Assembly: GCA_035463295.1 (NCBI GenBank)
Contig: DATHTK010000104.1
Location: 1-13,053, forward strand
From: DATHTK01 sp035463295
Lineage (GTDB): Bacteria > Actinomycetota > Rubrobacteria > Rubrobacterales > Rubrobacteraceae
Direction: 5' to 3'
Length of the DNA stretch: 13,053 nt
Shown: one piece after another, positions 1-5,754 of the stretch
Numbering within the stretch: the stretch's first letter is position 1
How the letters are laid out: the number at the start of each line of letters is the position of its first letter
Notes under the pieces: generated by a model
Database searches by the model: none
What the model was told of the DNA's origin: nothing
The model's input: only the letters and a program-made list of their open reading frames with translations
Made by a program: the position numbers and the translations under genes

Positions 1-660
1 GATGAAGAGGGAGCGAAAGCGCGAGCCGTCGGTGTCGCCGGTTAGCGGCATGAGCTCGATAAACCTCACGTGCAACGGGTACTCGAGGGTGAGCCTGGCC
101 ATGTCTGAGATCTCGTCGTCGTTTATGCCGCGCATGGCGACGGCGTTTATCTTTACCGGAGAGAGGGGCGTCTCCAGGGCGGCCATTATGGAGCGCCAGA
201 CCTTCTCGAAGTGGTCCCGGCGGGTTATGAAGGCGAACTTCTCGGGCTGGAGGGTGTCGAGCGAGACGTTTATGCGGTCGAGGCCGGCCTCGACGAGCCC
301 CTCGAGGTTCTCCTCGAGGAGGTAGCCGTTGGTGGTCATGGTGACGTCCTCGAAGCCCAAAGCTTTCAGCCACGAGACGAACTTCACGACGCCGCGCCTG
401 ACGAGCGGCTCGCCGCCGGTCACGCGCACCTTGGTGACGCCGAGCCGGAGGCAAGCCTCGGCGAAGGTGAGCATCTCCTCCAGGGTGAGGATGTGGCTCT
501 TGTCCTGGAACTTTATGTCCTCGGGCATGCAGTACTGGCAGCGGAAGTTGCACCGGTCGGTGACCGAGATGCGCAAGTAGTCCATCTTCCGGTTGTAGCT
601 GTCGGTGAGCTGTACGACCCTGCGCTTGTCGGTGGCCTGCGCCATGGCTCCCTTCTGCAT
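1..660 (-). CDS. moaA: GTP 3',8-cyclase MoaA (N-terminal 220 residues, cut by window edge)
   Basis: Radical-SAM enzyme of molybdenum cofactor biosynthesis; the family converts GTP to 3',8-cyclo-7,8-dihydro-GTP, which MoaC turns into cyclic pyranopterin phosphate in the cytoplasm. Translating the minus strand gives the first 220 codons, with no stop before base 1. The [4Fe-4S]-binding motif CNFRCQYC (C37, C41, C44) follows the family lead-in YLRISVTDRC, and the SAM-binding TGGEPL lies at residues 81-86, followed by VTMTTNGYLL and INVSLDTL. The family is usually about 330 aa, so roughly the last third, with the second C-terminal Fe-S cluster, lies outside the window. ATG at 660 is chosen because GGAGGA ends 7 nt upstream; an in-frame ATG at 644 is a weaker alternative. 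A -10-like TACAAT sits at 682-687. ATA isoleucine codons are frequent. Family assignment is secure. Confidence 0.96.
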   Translation of the reverse strand, partial: MQKGAMAQATDKRRVVQLTDSYNRKMDYLRISVTDRCNFRCQYCMPEDIKFQDKSHILTLEEMLTFAEACLRLGVTKVRVTGGEPLVRRGVVKFVSWLKALGFEDVTMTTNGYLLEENLEGLVEAGLDRINVSLDTLQPEKFAFITRRDHFEKVWRSIMAALETPLSPVKINAVAMRGINDDEISDMARLTLEYPLHVRFIELMPLTGDTDGSRFRSLFI

Positions 661-681
661 AACTCTCTCCTCCGTCCACCT

Positions 682-687
682 ATTGTA
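682..687 (-). promoter_or_regulatory. -10 hexamer of moaA
   Basis: TACAAT on the minus strand, about 22 nt upstream of the moaA ATG and just before its GGAGGA ribosome site, giving a predicted 5' UTR of about 15 nt. No convincing -35 box was found at 16-18 nt spacing. The same hexamer recurs before three other genes here. Confidence 0.5.
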
Positions 688-729
688 CCCCGTGTAGAGG
701 AGATCGGTCTGGGATGCCGGCCGGTGACT

Positions 730-2010
730 CTACATGTAGTAGCGGACGACGACGTAGGCGGTCGCTACCGCAAGGGAGACGAGCGTCACGGGGATGCCGT
801 AGAGCATGAACCTGATAAAGGAGATCCTCACCCCCGCCCGTTCGCTCATCCCGGCGACCACAACGTTGGCGGAGGCCCCGATAAGAGTGAGGTTGCCGCC
901 GAAGTCCGCGCCGAGCGCCAGCGCCCACCACAGCGAGTTCGTCTGGGCCTCGTTGAGGCCCTCGGCCTCGGCCAGGCCGCTGATGACCGGGATCATGGTG
1001 GCGGTGAAGGGGATGTTGTCCACGACGCCCGAGGCGAGGCCGCTGCCCCAGATGACGACGACCGCGGTCAGCGCCGAAGCCCCTGGAGCGACCTGTGTGA
1101 GCAACTCCGCTATCTCGTCTATAAAGCCCGTGGCCTCGAGCCCCCCGACCAGCACGAAGAGGCCGACGAAGAAGAGCAGGGTGGGCCACTCGACCTCGCG
1201 CAGCACCTCCTCGATGTCGCTCTCGGTGTAGAGCACCAGCGCGGCGGCCCCGAGAAGGGCTATGGTGGCGACCGCCAGGTGCAGTATGCCGTGCAGAAAG
1301 AAGGCGAAGATCACCAGGCTCAAGACCATCAGCGCCTTGCGCAGCAGCACCTTGTCCCGGATGCTCCCCGAGGCGTCCATGGCCATGATCGCCTCTTCGG
1401 CGCCCTCGCCCTGACGCAGCTGCTTGCGGAAGAGCAGGTAGAGGACTCCCAACACCACCGGCAGCGTGAGGAGGACCACCGGCGTCAGGTTATAGACGAA
1501 CTGCGCGAAAGAGAGGTCGGCAGCGCTGCCGATCAGGATGTTGGGCGGGTCGCCGATGAGGGTCGCGGCTCCGCCTATGTTGGAGGCCATCACCTGGGTC
1601 AGCAGAAACGGGACCGGGTCGGTGTCGAGCGCCTCGGCGATCACGAACGTCACGGGCACCATGAGGATGACGGTCGTCACGTTGTCCAGGAACGCCGAGA
1701 GAAAGGCCGTCACGAGGGCGAGCAGGATCAATATCCGTCCGGGACGCGCTCTCCCCCACTGGGCGCTCCTTATGGCCAGGTACTCGAAGACGCCGGTCTT
1801 CTCCAGGACGGCCACGATCACCATCATCCCGGCAAGGAGCCCGATTGTGTTCCAGTCGATATACTCGTCGACGGCAGATTCCTGGCCGACGATGCCGAAG
1901 GCGATCAAGAGAGCCGCCCCCAGCAGGGCTGCGACCGTGCGGTGGACCAGCTCGAAGGCGATAACCAGCAGAACTATGGCGAATAGCGCCACGGCGAAGA
2001 TCTCTTGCAT
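730..2010 (-). CDS. ArsB/NhaD-type (SLC13-like) ion transporter, permease A
   Basis: Integral membrane permease of the ion-transporter superfamily (ArsB, NhaD, SLC13/CitMHS relatives); substrate cannot be told from sequence. About 426 aa, almost entirely hydrophobic segments. The two pseudo-symmetric halves are visible: SAFLDNVTT at 105-113 with GDPPNILIG at 153-161 in the first, and SGVVDNIPFTAT at 327-338 with GGNLTLIGASANVVVAG at 371-387 in the second. The only long polar stretch, about 195-222, is the central cytoplasmic loop. I choose ATG 2010 because a -10 TACAAT ends 7 nt upstream (leaderless) and because length and N-terminus then match permease B (425 aa). The earlier ATG at 2019 overlaps the -10 hexamer, and extension to 2145 runs over the CBS gene. 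It is about half identical by eye to permease B and diverges from the CBS gene. Arsenite or Na+/H+ exchange are possibilities, not demonstrated. Confidence 0.9.
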   Translation of the reverse strand: MQEIFAVALFAIVLLVIAFELVHRTVAALLGAALLIAFGIVGQESAVDEYIDWNTIGLLAGMMVIVAVLEKTGVFEYLAIRSAQWGRARPGRILILLALVTAFLSAFLDNVTTVILMVPVTFVIAEALDTDPVPFLLTQVMASNIGGAATLIGDPPNILIGSAADLSFAQFVYNLTPVVLLTLPVVLGVLYLLFRKQLRQGEGAEEAIMAMDASGSIRDKVLLRKALMVLSLVIFAFFLHGILHLAVATIALLGAAALVLYTESDIEEVLREVEWPTLLFFVGLFVLVGGLEATGFIDEIAELLTQVAPGASALTAVVVIWGSGLASGVVDNIPFTATMIPVISGLAEAEGLNEAQTNSLWWALALGADFGGNLTLIGASANVVVAGMSERAGVRISFIRFMLYGIPVTLVSLAVATAYVVVRYYM

Positions 2011-2017
2011 GGGGCGC

Positions 2018-2027
2018 ATTGTACAAT
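2018..2027. promoter_or_regulatory. Symmetric bidirectional -10 element between permease A and CBS gene
   Basis: The perfect palindrome ATTGTACAAT reads TACAAT on both strands (minus 2023-2018, plus 2022-2027). On the minus strand it lies 7 nt before ATG 2010 of permease A, the spacing of a leaderless transcript. On the plus strand it would give a 5' UTR of about 55-60 nt for the CBS gene starting at GTG 2092. No clear -35 box was found on either side. The two polymerases could not occupy it together, so expression of the two genes is probably mutually competitive (inference). Confidence 0.55.
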
Positions 2028-2091
2028 TGGCCCGGATGCCGCGCTCATGGCGAGCAAGGTAGAACGGAGCCCCGGCGACGAGGAGGTTTAC

Positions 2092-2562
2092 GTGGATCGC
2101 GAACGGGCGGACCGGCGAGACATACTGTTGAAGGAGATCATGCACCCGGCCGTGAGCGTGACGCTGGACACCCCGGCCCGTGAAGCCCTGCAGATCATGC
2201 TGGAGAACAGGATCTCCGGCGTCCCGGTGGTGGACGAGAGCGGCAAGCTAGCGGGGGTGGTGACCGACGCCATCCTCCTAGACTCGGCGGTTCCCAAGTA
2301 CCTGAAGTACCTGGAGAACCTCGCTTTCGTTACCGAAGAGGCGGACAGGTGGGTCCATTACATCTCCGAGTGCGCGGATAAGCCCGTCAGGGAGGTGATG
2401 GCCGACAAGGTCGCCCGGATGCAGGTGGGGCACAGCGATATCGAGGCGGCCCACAAGATGGTTCACGACGGCGTGTCGAGTGTCGTGATCACCGAGAACG
2501 ACAAGCCGGTGGGTATCGTGACCCGGCTGGACCTCTACGCCGCCATAGCGGGTATCGAGTAG
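2092..2562 (+). CDS. CBS-domain pair protein
   Basis: Stand-alone tandem CBS protein of about 156 aa. Such modules usually bind adenosyl ligands (AMP, ATP, SAM) and regulate a partner enzyme or transporter. The first CBS runs from IMHPAVSV through GVPVVDESGKLAGVVTD; the second from VREVMADKV through SSVVITENDKPVGIVTRLDL near the C-terminus. A linker of about 35 residues with aromatic and charged residues (KYLKYLENL, DRWVHYISE) separates them. No membrane segment or additional domain is seen. GTG 2092 is preferred because AGGAGG sits 5 nt upstream at 2081-2086; ATG 2047 and ATG 2005 are in frame but lack a ribosome site, and 2005 is upstream of the predicted transcript. The gene lies between two paralogous permeases and shares the permease A promoter palindrome, so control of ion transport by nucleotide level is a reasonable inference. 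Confidence 0.88.
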   Translation: MDRERADRRDILLKEIMHPAVSVTLDTPAREALQIMLENRISGVPVVDESGKLAGVVTDAILLDSAVPKYLKYLENLAFVTEEADRWVHYISECADKPVREVMADKVARMQVGHSDIEAAHKMVHDGVSSVVITENDKPVGIVTRLDLYAAIAGIE

Positions 2563-2595
2563 CCTCTACGGTCGCCGGCGAGCGGCCCCTCCTGA

Positions 2596-2601
2596 TATTC
2601 T
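2596..2601 (+). promoter_or_regulatory. Possible -10 of permease B
   Basis: TATTCT in the 76-nt gap between the CBS stop and the permease B start, followed by a GGAGG ribosome site at 2621-2625. It would give permease B its own transcript, though read-through from the CBS gene is equally possible. No -35 recognised. Confidence 0.35.
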
Positions 2602-2638
2602 GGGCGCGCTCGGGGCGAGGGGAGGAAGGTAACCCGGG

Positions 2639-3916
2639 ATGATGGTATTCGCCCTGGCGGTCTTCTTGGTCGTGCTCGTCGCGTTCGCCGTGGGCTTTGT
2701 CCACCGCACCCCGGCGGCGCTGGCGGGCGCGATCGTGCTGGTCATGGCCGGAGCCATAGGCCAGGAGGAGGCCATAGAGGCCGTCAACTGGGAGACGCTG
2801 GGGCTCCTGATCGGGATGATGATCCTGGTCGGAATCCTCAAAGACTCCGGCCTCTTCGGGTATCTTGCCGTGAAGAGCGCCCAGGCAGCGAAGGGACATC
2901 CGGGGCTCGCCCTGATCTACCTCGCCGCCGTGACAGCTGTTCTCTCGGCGTTCCTGGATAACGTGACGACGGTGCTCTTGATGTTCCCCATCACGTTGGT
3001 CATCGCTCGTCTGATGGAGGAGGACCCGGTCCCATTCCTGTTAGTGGAGGTGATCGCCTCCAACATAGGCGGCACCTCCACCCTCGTCGGCGACCCGCCC
3101 AACATCATCATCGGCACGGCGGTCGACGAGCTGACGTTCATGGACTTTATAGTGAACCTCGCCCCGCCGATCTTCGTGATACTCCTTGTCACCCTGGGGA
3201 TCGTGTGGGTCGTACACGCCAGGAAGCTGCGCACCACAGAGGAGGACCGGAAAGGGGTAATGGGGCTCGACGCGAGCGCCGAGATCCGGGACCCCGCCCT
3301 CCTTGTGCGCTCGGGCGCCGTCGTGGGAGCGACCGTTGTCGGGTTTTTTCTACAGCAGGTCACTGGCTTGAACCCCGCCATCGTCGCGCTGGCGGGCGCG
3401 GCCGTGGCGATGCTCGTCTGCGCCCCGCAGGTCGAGGATGTCCTCCACGAGGTCGAGTGGCCGACCATACTCTTCTTCGTCGGCCTCTTCGTCATGGTGG
3501 GGGCCCTGGAGTCCACGGGGTTTATCGATATGGTGGCCCGCTCGCTAGCCGCCGGCTCGGAGTCGCTGGGGGCGACTGCGCTCATCGTGATGTGGGGGAG
3601 CGCCTTCGCCAGCGGCATCGTGGACAACATCCCCTTCACCGCCACGATGGTGCCGGTGATCGAGGAGCTCGCCCACGCGCGCGGCTACGACACTGGCACC
3701 GCGGAGCCGCTGTGGTGGTCGCTCGCCCTGGGGGCCTGCCTGGGAGGGAATTTCACTATGATCGGAGCCTCCGCCAACCTCGTAATCGCCGGCCTCGCCG
3801 AACGAGAGGGGATGACCTCTCTTACCTTCTGGCGCTTTCTGCTCTGGGGGTTCCCGCTCACGCTCGTCGCGCTCGCGATTTCCAGCGCCTACATCCTCCT
3901 GTTCCAGATCCCGTAG
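2639..3916 (+). CDS. ArsB/NhaD-type (SLC13-like) ion transporter, permease B
   Basis: Second inner-membrane permease of the same superfamily, 425 aa, close in length and motif positions to permease A: SAFLDNVTT at 103-111, GDPPNIIIG at 151-159, then SGIVDNIPFTATMVPV and GGNFTMIGASANLVIAG in the second half. By eye about half the residues match permease A, with differences spread evenly, which suggests an old duplication rather than a recent one. The central loop is again polar and carries the shared LDASAEIRD patch (MDASGSIRD in A). Two ATGs are adjacent (2639 and 2642); GGAGGAAGG upstream supports either. It follows the CBS gene in the same direction by 76 nt. Its stop is only 15 nt from the converging end of the glycosyltransferase gene. 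Substrate unknown. Confidence 0.9.
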   Translation: MMVFALAVFLVVLVAFAVGFVHRTPAALAGAIVLVMAGAIGQEEAIEAVNWETLGLLIGMMILVGILKDSGLFGYLAVKSAQAAKGHPGLALIYLAAVTAVLSAFLDNVTTVLLMFPITLVIARLMEEDPVPFLLVEVIASNIGGTSTLVGDPPNIIIGTAVDELTFMDFIVNLAPPIFVILLVTLGIVWVVHARKLRTTEEDRKGVMGLDASAEIRDPALLVRSGAVVGATVVGFFLQQVTGLNPAIVALAGAAVAMLVCAPQVEDVLHEVEWPTILFFVGLFVMVGALESTGFIDMVARSLAAGSESLGATALIVMWGSAFASGIVDNIPFTATMVPVIEELAHARGYDTGTAEPLWWSLALGACLGGNFTMIGASANLVIAGLAEREGMTSLTFWRFLLWGFPLTLVALAISSAYILLFQIP

Positions 3917-3931
3917 GGACCTCTCTCCGGC

Positions 3932-5488
3932 CTACTCGGTACCGTCGGCGAGCCCGACGAGCCCTTGTGCAAGCGTTCCCCAGCTCAGGTACTCGACGCT
4001 GTTGCGCCGGACTACCTCCGCACAGCGCCGACGCTCTTTTTCGGAGAGCTCGAGGTAGCCGGTCAGGACGCGTGCGAGGTTCTCTTCGAGGTCGTCCACG
4101 CCGACGCGCAGATCGAAGGGCAGCTCGCGGCCCACGATCGCCCCGGCCTCCCTCAAACCCGAGTGGTCAGAGACGAACGGCACGACGCCGCTGGCGGCGA
4201 GCTCCGCGGCGACGAGTCCGAAGGTCTCGGGAAAGATGGAAGGAACCACGCCGACGTCCGCCGCCGGCAAGAGCCCGGCTAGCTGCGCGTGGTCGACGGG
4301 ACCTATGAACTCGACCGCCCCCTCCATCCCCGCAGCCTCGTTTATCAGCTCCTCCGAGAGATCGAAGTGCTCGAGCGGGCTTGGGGTCCCGCCCTCCAGG
4401 AGCTTCCCGAGCTCCGTCAGCCTCTCGGCGGACCTCTCATCTCCCGTGCCCAGCGCGAGGGTCAGCGCTTCGAGGCCCTCGCGAAAGGTGCCGAAGCCGA
4501 CCACGAGCAGCCGGGCTCCCGTCTCCCGCCGCACGCGGGCGAAGGCGGCGAGGAGGCTGTGTACCCCTTTGGAGTGGATCAGCTTGCCGACGTATATGAC
4601 GAGCGGGGCTCCGCCCGCGAGCAGGGCCTCGAGCCTCTCCCCGGCGTCCTTATCGTGCGCGCGGGCGTCGTAGGATGAGGCTATCTCGCGGAGCGCCTCG
4701 AGCAGCTCCCCGGCACCCGCCGAGTGCTCAAGGGCGTCTCCCAGCGCCCCGCGTTGCTCCGACCCGCGGCCGGTACCGCCCACGAGGCGCTCCGGCACCT
4801 CCGGGTCGAGCGCGTCGGGGCGGAAGAGCTCGGTGTCGACGCCACCGGGGAGGGAGACGATCTTGGCAGCGAGGTACGGAAAGTCCTCCGAGATCGTGCC
4901 GGCGCTGTGCGAGGAGAGTGCGAGGATCCGCCGAGCTCCTTCCAGGCCTTCGCGGGTGAGCTGCATGTAACGCTCGCTCCTGCGGGAGACGTACTGCAGG
5001 CAGCTGCCGTGGACGATGCTCGCGTAGGGAACCCCGGTGCCCTCCAGGGCGCGGCGCGAGATCAGGGGTCCCGGCACCGAGTGGTTCGTGACGACCGCCT
5101 CCACGCCGGTGGCGTCTAGCATGGCCCGAATCGCCTCCTCGTTGCACCGGAGGTAGGTCCGCAGCTCTTCTTCCGTCAGGTCCAGAAAGGTCTTGACCCG
5201 CCAGCCGGGGTACTCGTCGTAGACGTACACGGGCAACAGATCTCCTATGTCCGGCCGGTATAAGGAGCAGCGACCGGGGTAGGTCGTCTCCTGCTCGCCC
5301 AGCTTTCTGGTGCCGTCAGGGCCCACGTCCCCGCACTCGTCGACGAACTCGTAGTCCAGCGGGTGCGGCTCCTGGCAGAGGAGGTGCACGTCGTGGCCCT
5401 CCCGGACCAGCGCGCGGCATAGGTTCTGCACGTAGATGTTGCTCCCGGTACCGGAGAGCATGTAGCCGTGGGTCATCAGCAGCCTCAC
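3932..5488 (-). CDS. GT4-family (GT-B fold) glycosyltransferase
   Basis: Predicted cytosolic glycosyltransferase of 518 aa, likely transferring a sugar from an NDP-sugar with retention. The N-terminal Rossmann half begins MRLLMTHGYMLSGTGS and keeps the glycine-rich loop GTGSNIYVQNL; HGSCLQYVSRR and LPGGVDTELFRP are typical GT4 landmarks. The C-terminal half starts near VIYVGKLIHSKGVHSLL and has the EX7E element PETFGLVAAE (E421, E429). Ordinary members are about 370-420 aa; the extra length includes a charged insertion between the two halves (about 230-290) and another around the TPSPLEHFDLSEEL segment. Start is GTG 5488, with GAGG 7 nt upstream. A short upstream ORF ends at this ribosome site. 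Neighbours do not reveal the acceptor; cell-surface polysaccharide or a small glycoside such as a compatible solute are both possible. Confidence 0.88.
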   Translation of the reverse strand: MRLLMTHGYMLSGTGSNIYVQNLCRALVREGHDVHLLCQEPHPLDYEFVDECGDVGPDGTRKLGEQETTYPGRCSLYRPDIGDLLPVYVYDEYPGWRVKTFLDLTEEELRTYLRCNEEAIRAMLDATGVEAVVTNHSVPGPLISRRALEGTGVPYASIVHGSCLQYVSRRSERYMQLTREGLEGARRILALSSHSAGTISEDFPYLAAKIVSLPGGVDTELFRPDALDPEVPERLVGGTGRGSEQRGALGDALEHSAGAGELLEALREIASSYDARAHDKDAGERLEALLAGGAPLVIYVGKLIHSKGVHSLLAAFARVRRETGARLLVVGFGTFREGLEALTLALGTGDERSAERLTELGKLLEGGTPSPLEHFDLSEELINEAAGMEGAVEFIGPVDHAQLAGLLPAADVGVVPSIFPETFGLVAAELAASGVVPFVSDHSGLREAGAIVGRELPFDLRVGVDDLEENLARVLTGYLELSEKERRRCAEVVRRNSVEYLSWGTLAQGLVGLADGTE

Positions 5489-5492
5489 GAAG

Positions 5493-5528
5493 CTACCTCA
5501 CGTTCCACAGGATCGTCGCTGACATCAT
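5493..5528 (-). CDS. Possible upstream leader ORF of the glycosyltransferase (11 codons)
   Basis: ATG ATG starting at 5528 opens a reading frame encoding MMSATILWNVR and stopping at TAG (5495-5493), 4 nt before the GTG of the glycosyltransferase and in a different frame. The stop falls between the downstream GAGG ribosome site and its start codon, a geometry that allows translational coupling. AAAGG lies a few bases upstream, closer to the ATG than usual. Could be chance: a frame this short has little coding evidence. Confidence 0.3.
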   Translation of the reverse strand: MMSATILWNVR

Positions 5529-5553
5529 GAACCTTTCGTCGTAGTCCGCGGTT

Positions 5554-5559
5554 AGAATA
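5554..5559 (-). promoter_or_regulatory. Possible -10 of the glycosyltransferase transcript
   Basis: TATTCT on the minus strand, which would start transcription near 5547, leaving a leader of about 60 nt that contains the 11-codon ORF. No clear -35 box. Confidence 0.4.
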
Positions 5560-5617
5560 CCAGGGACGAAGAGGGAGACGGTGCCTCGTTTTCTATGCTC
5601 TCCAGCGTCTTTGTTCT

Positions 5618-5637
5618 CGATCTCTCTACAGAGATCG
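5618..5637. repeat. Perfect 8-bp inverted repeat in the divergent intergenic region
   Basis: CGATCTCT, spacer CTAC, AGAGATCG: two perfect 8-nt arms. It sits in the 226-nt region between the divergent glycosyltransferase and redoxin-like genes (5529-5754), which looks more AT-rich than its surroundings. It lies upstream of the predicted -10 boxes for both genes, so an operator for a dimeric regulator is a better guess than a terminator; no T-run follows. The rest of this region shows candidate promoters and no convincing gene. Confidence 0.55.
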
Positions 5638-5708
5638 CCCCGGTCTTACAGAGGGGCTGGTGCGGGATCTCGTATCCGAAGTCGTGGGCCAAGACGCCAG
5701 ACAACCTG

Positions 5709-5714
5709 TAATAT
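5709..5714 (+). promoter_or_regulatory. Weak candidate -10 of the redoxin-like operon
   Basis: TAATAT about 40 nt upstream of the start of the redoxin-like gene, in the AT-richer intergenic stretch. No -35 element recognised; offered only as the best candidate. Confidence 0.28.
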
Positions 5715-5754
5715 TTGGGGGCCACGATCTTTTCATACACCGGAGGAGGGCCAG

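Noticed and set aside
211..1986. 591-aa open frame on the plus strand across moaA and permease A
   Set aside because: It lies antisense to two confidently identified genes, and its translation is low-complexity (His, Asp, Glu, Gly, Arg) with no motif. High-GC third positions create such shadows.
2011..2145. Longer N-terminus of permease A from 2145 or 2019
   Set aside because: The extension would overlap the CBS gene; 2019 overlaps the -10 hexamer. ATG 2010 gives the same length and N-terminus as permease B.
5552..5740. 62-codon minus-strand frame beginning MYEKIVAPKYYR in the divergent intergenic region
   Set aside because: The bases before its ATG are pyrimidine-rich (opposite the plus-strand ribosome site), it overlaps the candidate promoter of the glycosyltransferase, and the sequence matches nothing known. 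Its non-shadow position leaves a small chance it is real.
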